This document shows, in pieces, positions 16,481-25,054 of a stretch of DNA of 64,000 nucleotides. A program made the translations under genes and the position numbers. Each line of letters begins with the position of its first letter. The stretch's first letter is position 1. The notes under the pieces are model-generated. The model was not told the DNA's origin. It worked only from the letters and a program-made list of their open reading frames with translations, and did no database searches. The stretch covers positions 1 through 64,000 of the forward strand of contig JACPRD010000173.1 of assembly GCA_016190145.1 (NCBI GenBank), in the 5' to 3' direction. The DNA comes from Planctomycetota bacterium (lineage in GTDB: Bacteria; Planctomycetota; MHYJ01; WSZJ01).

Positions 16481-17338
16481 ATGCCTATCGCCCGCTTGTT
16501 CAGGCCCGGCCGCACCGTCCTCTCCTTCGAGGTATTTCCCCCGAAGCGCGACGGCGACGTGGAGAGCCTGTACCGGGCGTTCGACGAGCTGGCGCCGCTT
16601 CGGCCCGACTACATCTCCGTAACTTACGGAGCAGGCGGCACGAACGTCGGCCTCCACTACGAGATCAACGCCCGCCTCGTCCGCCTTGGGATCACGCCGC
16701 TCGCGCATTTCACCTGCGTGGGCCAGGGGCGCGACGCGATCCGGGGGCAGTTGGACCGGCTGTGGGAAGCGGGGGTGCGGAACATCCTGGCGTTGCGGGG
16801 GGATCCGCCGAAGGGGTCGGAGCGGTTCGAGCGGCATCCGGAGGGATTCGCGCACGCGAACGAGCTGGTGGCGTTCATCCGGGAGCACTACGGGTTCTGC
16901 ATCGGCGCGGCGTGCTATCCGGAGAAGCACCCGGAGGCGGGGACGGCGGAATCGGACCTCGCGCATCTGAAAAACAAGGTGCAGGCGGGCGCGGACTTCC
17001 TCGTGTCGCAGATGTTCTTCGACAACGAGGCCTATTTCCGGTTCGTCGCCGCGTGCCGCGCCGCGGGGATCGCGGCGCCGATCCAGCCCGGCGTGATGCC
17101 GGTGCTCACGCCGAAGTTCTTCGCGCGCGACTGGGGCGTCGCGGTCCCCGCCGCGCTGCGGACGGCGCTCGAGGGGACCGCCGACCACGACGAAGCCGCC
17201 GCCCGCGGGCTCGAGTTCGCTTCCGCCCAGTGCCGCGACCTGCTCGGCCGCGGGGCGCCGGGGCTGCACCTCTACATCATGAACAAGGTGCGGCCGGCGC
17301 GGGAGATTCTGCAAGGGCTGGGGAAGGCGAAGTCGTAG
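16481..17338 (+). CDS. metF: Methylenetetrahydrofolate reductase
   Basis: MetF reduces 5,10-methylene-THF to 5-methyl-THF with FAD, supplying the methyl group for methionine. The 285-residue TIM-barrel protein shows SFEVFPPK with the catalytic Glu, DYISVTYGAGGT, HFTCVG, NILALRGDPP, GAACYPEKHP, and the segment DFLVSQMFFDNEAYFRFV that contacts FAD and folate. Length is normal for the bacterial enzyme. It stands alone, flanked by a lipoprotein gene upstream and a strong bidirectional hairpin downstream. Confidence 0.96.
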   Translation: MPIARLFRPGRTVLSFEVFPPKRDGDVESLYRAFDELAPLRPDYISVTYGAGGTNVGLHYEINARLVRLGITPLAHFTCVGQGRDAIRGQLDRLWEAGVRNILALRGDPPKGSERFERHPEGFAHANELVAFIREHYGFCIGAACYPEKHPEAGTAESDLAHLKNKVQAGADFLVSQMFFDNEAYFRFVAACRAAGIAAPIQPGVMPVLTPKFFARDWGVAVPAALRTALEGTADHDEAAARGLEFASAQCRDLLGRGAPGLHLYIMNKVRPAREILQGLGKAKS

Positions 17339-17374
17339 GGCCGGGGACGGCTGGCGGCGCCGGGCTGAAGCAGG

Positions 17375-17455
17375 TGGCCACGAAAAGGCACAGAAAGCAC
17401 AAAAGACATTCTTCCTCTGTCCTTATTTTGTGCCTTTTGTGCCTTTTCGTGGCCA
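17375..17455. terminator. Large bidirectional hairpin between convergent genes
   Basis: Arms of 30 bases (17375-17404 and 17426-17455) pair at 28 of 30 positions around a 21-base loop. The arms iterate AAAGGCACAAAA-like words and the loop-proximal ends are A-rich and T-rich. It lies between metF and the convergent gene ending at 17473, so a bidirectional terminator is the natural reading. The word AAAGGCACA is part of the iterated-word class seen in other gaps. Confidence 0.75.
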
Positions 17456-17472
17456 ATCCATAAACCCGTCCC

Positions 17473-18198
17473 CTACCACGCCCTCCGAAGCACCCAGTTC
17501 CACTCCCCGGGCGGGTAAAACCACGACGGACTCGGACCGGTGATGCGCAGCCCGGGCCGCTGCCGCGCCGTCTCCGCTCCGTTCGGCGTGTAGTCGATCG
17601 TCACGCCCACCACGTTCCACTGCCGCGGAGCGTCGGCCTTGCCGCTCGTGGAGGAACTGTGTCGCTCGGCGATGCCGCTCACGTCGTGTCCGTCGGGCGT
17701 GAGCGTCAGCGTCGCGCCCTCCAGCTTCCAGGTTCCCTGCTCCGCGGAATTCGAGGCCACCAGATCCGAGAGGTTATCGCCCCGGATCGCGCCGCCGCCG
17801 GCCGAGAGGTCGTAGCGGCCGCCCTCGCGAAGCCGGAGGATGACGTGGCGATGGTCTTCGCGCCATTCGCCGGCGAGGGCGACCTCGACTCCTTCCGCGG
17901 AGACGTGGTGGGGGGCGACGTACACCAGCCCGTTCGGAGAGTGGTAGACGAAGTCGTCGGGCCCGGCCGGGACCGGGAGAGCGACTGCCTTCGGACTTTC
18001 ACCCGGGGCGACGGTTTCGCCGCTGAAGCCCGCGAACACGCCGGCCACGAAAGTTCCGGCGACAAAGAGAACGCCGCACACGCCCAGGCACCCGCCGCCG
18101 ACCAGCAACCAGAATCCCGCGCCGCGCTTCCCGCCGGGCAGACTTCCCGGAAGAGGTCCGGGACCGACCTGCGGGGCTGGCGGTGGCGAAGTTGTCAC
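17473..18198 (-). CDS. Membrane-anchored protein of unknown function
   Basis: The 241-residue protein has a Pro/Gly-rich cytoplasmic N-terminus. One membrane helix follows (FWLLVGGGCLGVCGVLFVAG). The extracytoplasmic domain has beta-strand-like repeats: GEWREDHRHVILRLREGGRYDL and GTWKLEGATLTLTPDG. These read like a lipocalin-type template often seen as 'G-x-W-x(n)-L-x-L' strands, but I cannot assign the family. It starts 183 nt from the divergent gene at 18382. Confidence 0.7.
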   Translation of the reverse strand: MTTSPPPAPQVGPGPLPGSLPGGKRGAGFWLLVGGGCLGVCGVLFVAGTFVAGVFAGFSGETVAPGESPKAVALPVPAGPDDFVYHSPNGLVYVAPHHVSAEGVEVALAGEWREDHRHVILRLREGGRYDLSAGGGAIRGDNLSDLVASNSAEQGTWKLEGATLTLTPDGHDVSGIAERHSSSTSGKADAPRQWNVVGVTIDYTPNGAETARQRPGLRITGPSPSWFYPPGEWNWVLRRAW

Positions 18199-18381
18199 AA
18201 CGGGCCACTCTGGACCCGGAAGCGTCGTCCCGTCAAGTACGTCCGGGCGGCAATCCCGTGCATCCGCGAGCCGGCGCGTGAGGGCCTGTACGGGCGCACC
18301 CCGGCAAGCCCCCTCCCGCCGGCAGACCGCCTGGCATGGACATTGCGTTGTGGTGTGGAATACACATCAAAGGAGCCGACC

Positions 18382-19560
18382 ATGCGCCCCCTCCTCCTGC
18401 CCCTCGCTCTCCTCGCCGGCTCCGCCGCGGCCCAGACCCCTTCCACATGGCTCGATGCCCACAACGCCGCCTACGCCTATGGCGACGCCGCATCGCGGAT
18501 GACCGTCTTCACCGACGGACAGCAGGCGATCGGCGAGCGGATTTCCCGGGGCGAGGCCGCCTGGGACGAAAAGGCCCTCGGGCCGCTGCTCGACGCGAAC
18601 CAGGAAGCCCTTTGCATCATGCGCGACGGCTCCCGCGAGGCCCTCTGCGACTTCCATCCGAACATCTCCGAGGGATTTTTCATGTCCCTGGGCTACCTCA
18701 CCCTCACGCGCAAGCTTGCGCGCCTGAACGCCTGGGACGCCGCGCGCAGCCTGGCGCTCGCGCGCGGTCCGGTGGCGGCCGACGCGTACATCGCCGGCTT
18801 CCGGATGGCCGCGCACGTCGGCTCGGACGGCCCGCTCATCCAGGGCCTGGTCGGGTGCGCGCTCTTTTCGATCACGGCCGAGGGCCTGCACCACGCGATC
18901 GCGCGCCGCCTTCTGGACGTGCCCACGCTGCGCCGGATCGAAACGGCGTTGCGGGAGCTTCCGCCGGACATCGTCGATTGGAAGCGGGTGATGGCGTGCG
19001 AGCGCGCGAGTTCGAGTGCCGGGCTGGACATCATGCTGAAGCCGAAGGACCCCGCGGAGTTCTTCGCCGCGCTCCGCGGCATGGGCGCGAGCGAGATTCC
19101 GGAGGACACGATCAAGAAGAAGTACACGGACGAGGAACTGGCGATCGCGAAACGTATGCTCAGAGGCTGGGCCGACGATTATCTGAAGTTCTTCGATCGC
19201 CAGACGCGCGCCTTCCTGCGGCCGTGGCCCGAGGCGGACTTCGCGGTTCGGAAACTCGACGAAGCGATGCAGAAGCAGAGTCCCCTGACGAGGCTGTTCG
19301 CGAGTGGCATGGAGGGGATCAACGGCTGCCGCGGCCGCACGGCCGCCGCGCGGGGCTGCCTGATCGCGCTGTGCGCCATAGCGCGCGTGGAGGAAACGAC
19401 GGGAGAGGATCCGGTTTCGCTGCGCGATCTCGACGTGCCGCCGGATCCGTTCACCGGCGAGAACTTCCGGCTGGACCTGACGACGGAGGGGTACGAAGTC
19501 TCGTCGGAAGGGAAATACAACGACGAGAAGCCGGTTGTTTATCGAATGAAGCCGCGGTAA
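18382..19560 (+). CDS. Exported protein of unknown function
   Basis: The 392-residue protein has a clear signal peptide (MRPLLLPLALLAGSAAAQ) and a helix-rich body without recognised motifs. A C-terminal segment (ALCAIARVEETTGEDPVSLRDLDVPPDPFTGE) resembles the 'DPFTGKPLRY' ending of some PVC exported proteins that process or mimic pseudopilins. That similarity is weak. The ATG at 18382 follows an AAAGGAG ribosome site; the frame is open far upstream, but that part antisense-overlaps the divergent gene and has no coding character. A giant palindrome follows the stop. Confidence 0.75.
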   Translation: MRPLLLPLALLAGSAAAQTPSTWLDAHNAAYAYGDAASRMTVFTDGQQAIGERISRGEAAWDEKALGPLLDANQEALCIMRDGSREALCDFHPNISEGFFMSLGYLTLTRKLARLNAWDAARSLALARGPVAADAYIAGFRMAAHVGSDGPLIQGLVGCALFSITAEGLHHAIARRLLDVPTLRRIETALRELPPDIVDWKRVMACERASSSAGLDIMLKPKDPAEFFAALRGMGASEIPEDTIKKKYTDEELAIAKRMLRGWADDYLKFFDRQTRAFLRPWPEADFAVRKLDEAMQKQSPLTRLFASGMEGINGCRGRTAAARGCLIALCAIARVEETTGEDPVSLRDLDVPPDPFTGENFRLDLTTEGYEVSSEGKYNDEKPVVYRMKPR

Positions 19561-19567
19561 GAGGTGG

Positions 19568-19881
19568 AGCCATAAGCCATAGGCCATAAGCCATAAGCGG
19601 CGCGCTTCGCGCGCCACCTCGGGCGGGAGGGGCTTCAGCCTCCGAGAGTGGCGGTCGTTCCATCGCTGTTCATCGCCTTTCATCGCCGTTCCCAGTCCTT
19701 TCTTGCCGTCATTCGTCCAGATGATCCACGGATGAACGGCGAAAAGAAAGGACTGGGGAGAGCGATTAAGGGCGATGCACGGCGATGGAGCATCTCCGCA
19801 TCCACCGGCTGAAGTCCCTTTCGCCCCAGGTGGCGCGCGAAGCGCGCCGCTTATGGCTTCTAGCTTATGGCTTATGGCTGC
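19568..19881. repeat. Giant imperfect palindrome with nested word modules
   Basis: The 333-nt gap between convergent genes (19560 and 19894) is filled by one imperfect palindrome with arms of about 150 bases. Read inward, each arm carries the same order of modules: GCCATAAG repeats, AAGCGGCGCGCTTCGCGCGCC, a CTTCAGCC block, CCATCGC/GTTCATCGCC words, and CAGTCCTTTCTT. A shorter nested stem (GCCGTCATTCGTCC against GGATGAACGGC) closes the centre. The inner GGCGCGC-GAA-GCGCGCC is itself a small hairpin. It would fold into a very long hairpin in RNA or a cruciform in DNA. Confidence 0.75.
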
Positions 19882-19893
19882 CTCTTCCCGCGC

Positions 19894-21171
19894 TCACCAG
19901 TTCCCAATATCGTCCCCCGCCCCGCTGTCATTCCGCCCGTCGGGACCGCACGAGAACAGGTCGAACGCCGACCCGCCCCGGCCCGGCGAGTAGTACAGCA
20001 GCGGCCGGCCCCACGGATCGATCACCTCGCCCTTCTCGTTCACCTCGGACCGGTCGAACCGGTAGTGGCCGCCCCCGCGCTTCATCGAAAGCGCGTTCAC
20101 CAGCCCGCGGTTCACGGAGTGCGGATAGTAGCTGTAGTCGGCGTGGAACGCCTTGAGCGCGCGGGAAAGTTCGTCGATCTGCCGCTTCGCGCGCGCGCCC
20201 AGGTCGAGCACCGGCGCCTCGGGCCGCCGGAACCCCTTCCCGAAAGAATAGAGCACCACCATCCGGTCCGCGCCGCCGGAGGCCATGCGCTCGCCGTCCG
20301 GGGAGCAGGCGACGCTGGTCACGGCGCCGCGGTGTTCCTTGTAGCTGTAGAGGAGCTCGCCCGTCGAAATCTCCCACATGCCGATCGAGTCGTCCGTCCA
20401 CGGCGCCGCGAACATCGTCGCGTCCGTGTTGAACACCGCGTTGAACGCACGCTGCCCGCCGCCGTGAACGCTCCGAACCTTCTTCCCGGTCCCCGGCTCC
20501 CACAAACGGATCGAGCCGTCGAGCGCCGTCGTCAGGACGTACTCGCCCCCGCGGCTGAACGCCACGGACCGCACCTCGTCCGAGTGGCCGATGCACCTCA
20601 CCGCCTTCTTCGACGCCGTGACGTCGTACACCCGCGCGACCCCCGCGCCGTCCCCCACCGCGTAAAACTTCCCGTCCGCGCTCCAGGCGACGCTGCACGC
20701 CGGGTCGCCCAGGAGCATCGTGCGCGTCACCGTCCAGCCGGCCGTCTCGAATCGCTTCACGGCGCCGTCCGTGCTCGCCGTCAGCAGTTCCCGCCCGTCC
20801 GGCGAAAACGCGAGCCCCGCCACCTCGCCCTCGAAATCCGAGAGGTGCCGCACGCGCTTCCCGGAAGAGACGTTCCAGACGTTGACGCAGCAGTCCTTGC
20901 CGGCCGAGGCGAGGAGCGTGCCGTCCGGGCTGAACGCGATGGCCTGGATCGCCTTGTCGTGGCCGGTGAGCACCGAACGGTTCTTGCCGGTCATCGGATC
21001 CCAGAGGCGCACCGTCCCGTCCGCTCCCGCGGAGGCCAGCGACCTCCCGTCGCCGCTGAACGCCACGCAGTCGACCTGGTCGGTGTGCCCGGAGAGAGCC
21101 CGCACGGTGGGTTCCTGGGCGGAAGCGGTGAGGGCGAGGACGAAGAGGAGCAGGGGTGCGCGCGGGATCAT
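19894..21171 (-). CDS. Exported WD40 propeller fused to a GspG-like pseudopilin C-terminal domain
   Basis: The 425-residue protein has a signal peptide (LLLFVLALTASAQ). About six to seven WD40 blades follow (residues 25-320), with repeats such as GHTDQVDCVAFSGDGRSLAS and GTVRLWDP. The last 95 residues (about 335-425) read like the C-terminal domain of type II secretion pseudopilins: AFHADYSYYPHS, DPWGRPLLYYSPG, then FDLFSCGPDGRNDSGAGDDI, which in GspG forms the calcium-binding end. The N-terminal pilin helix is missing, so this domain has been transplanted onto a propeller. Function unknown; a scaffold or signalling protein in the periplasm is plausible. Confidence 0.85.
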   Translation of the reverse strand: MIPRAPLLLFVLALTASAQEPTVRALSGHTDQVDCVAFSGDGRSLASAGADGTVRLWDPMTGKNRSVLTGHDKAIQAIAFSPDGTLLASAGKDCCVNVWNVSSGKRVRHLSDFEGEVAGLAFSPDGRELLTASTDGAVKRFETAGWTVTRTMLLGDPACSVAWSADGKFYAVGDGAGVARVYDVTASKKAVRCIGHSDEVRSVAFSRGGEYVLTTALDGSIRLWEPGTGKKVRSVHGGGQRAFNAVFNTDATMFAAPWTDDSIGMWEISTGELLYSYKEHRGAVTSVACSPDGERMASGGADRMVVLYSFGKGFRRPEAPVLDLGARAKRQIDELSRALKAFHADYSYYPHSVNRGLVNALSMKRGGGHYRFDRSEVNEKGEVIDPWGRPLLYYSPGRGGSAFDLFSCGPDGRNDSGAGDDIGNW

Positions 21172-21292
21172 GGGGGCCTCCGGTAGGGTCGTGCGGGAAG
21201 CCGTCAGTGTGTCGAATAGGCGCTGCTTCGTGAAGTGATTGCGGACAGGCCGTTCCTGGTGAGCCTCCGGATCGACGAGCGCCCCGGCGGGT

Positions 21293-21365
21293 GAAGACCG
21301 CTCCGCCCAAGGTGGCGCGCGAAGCGCGCCGCTTATGGCTTCCGGCTTATGGCGTATGGCTGCCC
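21293..21365 (+). repeat. Dispersed copy of the 19.8-kb palindrome right arm
   Basis: About 73 bases (TGAAG... to ...GGCTGCC) match 19810-19883 in the same order, including the GGCGCGCGAAGCGCGCC hairpin and the GCTTATGGCTT words, with only scattered differences. Only one arm is present. It lies between the start of the WD40 gene and the end of the kinase gene. Confidence 0.75.
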
Positions 21366-21376
21366 TCGTCCGCTGC

Positions 21377-24223
21377 CTATCTCGGCGGCTTCCCGCCGGG
21401 CCCGGGTCCTCTCGGCGGCTTCCCCGGCGGCCGGTCCGGCGGCGGCTGTTCGGGCGGCTTCATTTCCGGCGGAGGTTCAGGCGCGGGCCGCCAGCGGACG
21501 CTCACGACGCGCGCCAGCGTGCCGTCGATGCCGATCTTCGCGCAGCCGGTCGTCGTCGGGTTCCACTTCACGGAAGTCATCCGGTGGCCGTCGAGGAACG
21601 CCTCGACGTTGTCGCCGGAGTTGTGCATGGAGAGGTGGTGCCGGCCCGGGGCGACGTCCTCGCGCGCGAACCAGGAGCCACGGAGTCCGGCTGAGAACTT
21701 GCCGGCGCCGTCGGTGGAGAAGTCGACGTCGATCTCGACGTGCTTCCACGACTTCGACGTGAGGAGGTCGGTCGAGTCCACGAGGAGCATTCCGTTCGCG
21801 ACGGAGATGCCGTCGCGCTTGAGGAAGTTCGCGAGCGAGTTGCCGTCGAACAGCTCTTCCCACCCCTCGGGCGTCGGCGGGCGGCCGGGGCCGCCGCCGG
21901 GAGGCGGCTCGGGGCGGCCTGGCCCGGGCTCTTCGCCGGGAAGCAGGCCCGGGAACGGGGCTTCGCGGGCGGCGCGCATCCCGTCGAGGAACGCCAGCAC
22001 CCGCGCGCGGGCGGGCTCCGCGCGGACCGACTCGCGCGCCGTCTTCTCGTTCTGCGCGCGCGCCTCGCCACGCTCGGCTTCGGTCTTGCCGAGGCGCGGG
22101 GAGTCCCAGAAGAACCAGAAGAGGGCGACGGACTCCTCGGAAGCGCCCGCCGCGAGGGCGACGCGGGCGAGTTCCTCGGGGCGGACGTCGGGAAGGGCGA
22201 CGATCGAGAGCGCGCCGCCGTCAGTGACGATGCGGACGCCGTGCTCGGACCAGCCGGTCGCGGTCACGGGTTTCTCGGTCGTCCAGGTCGAAATCTTCAG
22301 GTCCTTCGGGTCGGTGAAGGCGGCGCGCAGGGATTCGTGGAAGCGGTCGAGCGCGGAGAGGGCCCAGTCGAGCTCATTCGTCTCCGATTCCGGGACGGTC
22401 TTTCCCGCGGGGCCGTCGAGAAGGGCGCGCGCGGCGTCGTACTCGCGGGCGCGCGCCTGTGTGTCGAACGCGAGCCGCAGGCGGACGACTTCGGGCGATG
22501 GCAGGCCGCTCCCGGCGAGCGCCGGGTCCAGCCGGCTCGCCGCTTCCCGCGCCTTCCGCGCCAGCTCGGGGATCCCGATCCGTCCGAGCGCGCGCCAGAC
22601 GTCCGCGGCTTCCTTGAGCTTGCCCTGCTTCTCCAGCGCGTCGGCCTCGCGGCTCGCGGCCTCGAACCGCTTTCCCGCGGCCTCGCGCAGCTCGCGCGTT
22701 TTCGCGGTCCTGCGGTCCTCGTCGGCCGCGGTGGGCGCGGTCCAGGCCGCGACGGCCGCGAGCGCGGCGGCGTAGTCGTGTTTCGGGGGGGCGACGAGCG
22801 CGGCGATGCGCGCGGCGAGGCGGTCCCATTCGCCTTCCTCGGGGCCGCCCTTGAGGGCCGAGAGCTCCCGCCGGATCTTGTCCGCGTCCTCGGGCGTGGC
22901 CGCCGCCGCGAGCCGCGCCTCCAGGTCGCGCAGCCTGGTCTCCATCGCGGCCCGATCGCGATCCGCCTCTTCCTCGATCTCCCTCGCCTTGAGCGCCGCC
23001 GCCTTCTTCTCCGTTTCGCGCTCCTCGATGAGTCGCCGTTCCTTCGCGGCGGAGTTGCGCATGACGACGCCGATGAGGAGGAGGGCGACGAGCCCGGCCG
23101 CGGCGCCGATCGCGACCGCCGGGCGCCGCTTGAGCCATGTCGCGCCTCGCTCGAACGCACCCGAGCGCCGCGCCGAGATCGCTTCCCCGCGCAGCCAGCG
23201 CTCCAGGTCGTCGGCCATTTCCGCGCCGGTCTGGTAGCGGCGGTCGGGCTGCTTGGCGAGAGCCTTGAGGCAGATGGTCTCGACGTCCGCCGGCACGGCG
23301 GGCGAGATCCTCGAGGGCGGCACCGGGTCCTGCCGCGCGATCGCGTCGAGCAGCATCAGGAGGTCGCGCGCTTCGAACGGCGGCCGGCCCGCGAGGCCCT
23401 CGTAGAGCACGGCGCCCAGCGAGTAGATGTCCGTGCGCGAGTCGACCCGGCCGCCGCCCGACGCCTGCTCCGGCGACATGTAGGTCGGCGTCCCCATCAC
23501 CGCGCCGCTCATCGTGAGCCGCGTGTTGGACTCGACTTCGCGCGCGAGGCCGAAGTCCGTCAGGAACGGCGTCCGGTCCGGCGCCACGAGGATGTTCTGC
23601 GGCTTGATGTCGCGGTGGATCAGCCCCTGCGCGTGCGCGTAGTCGAGCGCGCGCGCGATCGTCGCCACGAGCTGCACGAGGTCGCGCGCGCCGAAGCCGG
23701 GCGTCCCGAACAGCCCGTCGAGCGGCCCGCCCTCGATGAAGTCCATCGTGAAGAACGCCTGGCCGTCCTGCTCGCCCAGCTCGTGCACCGCCACGATGTT
23801 CGCGTGCCGGAGCTTCGACACGACGCGCGCCTCGCGCAGGAACCTCTGGTGCAGCTTCTCGTCCCCGTTGCCCAGCAGCACCTTCACCGCCACCGTCCGC
23901 CGCAGCTCTTCGTCGCGCCCCATGTACACGACGCCCATCCCGCCGCGCCCCAGCTCCTTCAGGATCTGCACCTTGCCCAGCCGCTGCCCGCCCGGCTTCT
24001 TCGCTTTCTCCGGCTCGACCCTCGCCACCTCTCCCGGCTCCAGAATCGCAATCTCGCCGGGATCGCTCGGATGGACTTCGCGCGAGACGGGCCTGAGAAG
24101 CGCCTGGCACTTGCCGCAGCGGTACCGGCGGTCCGGCTGCCACGCGCCCATCGTGAACCGGGAGCCGCAGCCTTCGCATTCGGCGACGACGGAGTTGAAT
24201 CCGGCGCGTGTGGGGTCGGACAT
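21377..24223 (-). CDS. Membrane Ser/Thr protein kinase with C-terminal DUF1080-like domain
   Basis: The 948-residue protein starts with a zinc-ribbon-like CEGCG...CGKCQ (17-39). A PknB-type kinase domain follows (about 85-350), with LGRGGMGVVY (91-100), VAVKVLL (Lys about 114), LIHRDIKPQNIL, LTDFGLAR and MGTPTYMSPEQ. All catalytic residues are present. A membrane helix (AIGAAAGLVALLLIGVVM) and a long coiled coil (about 400-490) lead to an outside region. The C-terminus (about 790-905) has the WEELFDGNSLANFL start and beta-sandwich repeats of DUF1080 (3-keto-disaccharide hydrolase-like) domains. The tail is Pro/Gly-rich. It is likely a membrane receptor kinase whose outer domain binds a carbohydrate; the ligand is unknown. 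Confidence 0.92.
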   Translation of the reverse strand: MSDPTRAGFNSVVAECEGCGSRFTMGAWQPDRRYRCGKCQALLRPVSREVHPSDPGEIAILEPGEVARVEPEKAKKPGGQRLGKVQILKELGRGGMGVVYMGRDEELRRTVAVKVLLGNGDEKLHQRFLREARVVSKLRHANIVAVHELGEQDGQAFFTMDFIEGGPLDGLFGTPGFGARDLVQLVATIARALDYAHAQGLIHRDIKPQNILVAPDRTPFLTDFGLAREVESNTRLTMSGAVMGTPTYMSPEQASGGGRVDSRTDIYSLGAVLYEGLAGRPPFEARDLLMLLDAIARQDPVPPSRISPAVPADVETICLKALAKQPDRRYQTGAEMADDLERWLRGEAISARRSGAFERGATWLKRRPAVAIGAAAGLVALLLIGVVMRNSAAKERRLIEERETEKKAAALKAREIEEEADRDRAAMETRLRDLEARLAAAATPEDADKIRRELSALKGGPEEGEWDRLAARIAALVAPPKHDYAAALAAVAAWTAPTAADEDRRTAKTRELREAAGKRFEAASREADALEKQGKLKEAADVWRALGRIGIPELARKAREAASRLDPALAGSGLPSPEVVRLRLAFDTQARAREYDAARALLDGPAGKTVPESETNELDWALSALDRFHESLRAAFTDPKDLKISTWTTEKPVTATGWSEHGVRIVTDGGALSIVALPDVRPEELARVALAAGASEESVALFWFFWDSPRLGKTEAERGEARAQNEKTARESVRAEPARARVLAFLDGMRAAREAPFPGLLPGEEPGPGRPEPPPGGGPGRPPTPEGWEELFDGNSLANFLKRDGISVANGMLLVDSTDLLTSKSWKHVEIDVDFSTDGAGKFSAGLRGSWFAREDVAPGRHHLSMHNSGDNVEAFLDGHRMTSVKWNPTTTGCAKIGIDGTLARVVSVRWRPAPEPPPEMKPPEQPPPDRPPGKPPRGPGPGGKPPR

Positions 24224-24231
24224 GAAGCGCG

Positions 24232-24237
24232 AGTATA
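24232..24237 (-). promoter_or_regulatory. -10-like element of the kinase gene
   Basis: On the minus strand TATACT lies 8 nt before the kinase ATG (24223), with no Shine-Dalgarno sequence, another putative leaderless start. Confidence 0.45.
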
Positions 24238-24260
24238 ACGAAGCGGACCGGATTTCTCCG

Positions 24261-24689
24261 TTACCTCGTGGGTTCGACGACTCGCAACCCCCGCGCCCGG
24301 GCCGCTTCGGCCTGTTCGCGATCGGCGGTTGCGAAGCGGAACCCGCGGCGGCCGAGGTCGCGGGCGGCGAGGAGCGCGGAGGCGAGATGGAGGGCGTCGG
24401 CGGATCGGAGCGAGTGAGCCTTGATGAGATCGACGGCGAGATCGACCTGGGCCCCGTCCAGCAGCAGTATCAGGAACTGGCGCATCTGTCCGTTCATGAC
24501 CTCGAGAACGGCGTTCCGGCCGGCGCGATCCGTCCCGAAACTCCGGACGACCGCGCTCGTGATTTCAGGCCGGACCAGGACCGAGGCGGCATGGCGGTCG
24601 CGCGACATGAGCAGGTTCCGCGCATGCGCGTACCCAGGCTCCCGGGGCGCGTAGCACCGCGTGAGGGCGCTGCTGTCCCAGAAAATCAT
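24261..24689 (-). CDS. vapC: VapC-type PIN-domain toxin, second system
   Basis: The 142-residue protein shows the PIN layout: MIFWDSSALT with the first Asp, VLVRPEITSAV with the mid Glu, LRSADALHLASALLAA with the third acidic residue, and RFATADREQAEAARARGLRV at the end. The start codon overlaps the antitoxin stop (ATGA, 24686-24689), exactly as in the first TA pair of this window. The frame is open further upstream, but that reads through the antitoxin gene out of frame. Sequence similarity to the first toxin is low, so the two loci were acquired separately. Confidence 0.9.
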   Translation of the reverse strand: MIFWDSSALTRCYAPREPGYAHARNLLMSRDRHAASVLVRPEITSAVVRSFGTDRAGRNAVLEVMNGQMRQFLILLLDGAQVDLAVDLIKAHSLRSADALHLASALLAARDLGRRGFRFATADREQAEAARARGLRVVEPTR

Positions 24690-24970
24690 CCCCGGTCGCG
24701 CAGAAGCTGATCGGTCAGTCCGTCCACCGCGGGAACGGTGTAGGCAGGAATCCGCCCGCCTTCGCCCTCGAGGAGACGGCCTTCCGCCGCAAGCCGGGTG
24801 ATCCTCCGGTCCAGAGCGCTCTGGCGCGGATGACCGGCCCCCGGCTGGGACAGAACGGCCACGGGCTTGCCGCGTGAAGTAATGACGACGCGGGCGCCCG
24901 CGCCGACGAAACGGAGCGCGTCGCCGATGTGGGCCTGGAATTCGCGGACACCGAAAGTGATCGTTTTCAT
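24686..24970 (-). CDS. Phd/YefM-type antitoxin, second system
   Basis: The 94-residue protein has the Phd/YefM-type N-terminus MKTITFGVREFQAHIGDALR and the strand ARVVITSRGKPVAVLSQPG. The C-terminal part (RRITRLAAEGRLLEGEGG, then VDGLTDQLLRDRG) would bind the toxin. It is coupled to the toxin by a 4-bp overlap. A 21-bp palindrome overlaps the start codon, which would let the antitoxin block its own transcription or initiation. Confidence 0.87.
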   Translation of the reverse strand: MKTITFGVREFQAHIGDALRFVGAGARVVITSRGKPVAVLSQPGAGHPRQSALDRRITRLAAEGRLLEGEGGRIPAYTVPAVDGLTDQLLRDRG

Positions 24971-24989
24971 GCCTATGCAGCATAGGCAT
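24969..24989. promoter_or_regulatory. Palindromic operator of the second TA operon
   Basis: Two perfect 10-bp arms, ATGCCTATGC and GCATAGGCAT, flank one central base. The palindrome overlaps the antitoxin ATG (24970-24968). Position and symmetry match an autorepression operator. Confidence 0.75.
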
Positions 24990-25054
24990 TTCAGAGGCTG
25001 AAATCAAGGGAAAGTCTTCCGCTCCGTGCCGCGCTTCCGCGAGAATGCGGCGCA

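Noticed and set aside
14531-17314. A 927-codon minus-strand frame opposite the lipoprotein and metF
   Set aside because: It runs across two recognised genes on the other strand and has no motif; it is an antisense shadow.
21740-24238. An 832-codon plus-strand frame opposite the kinase gene
   Set aside because: The minus strand has all kinase motifs; the plus-strand product is a compositional shadow.
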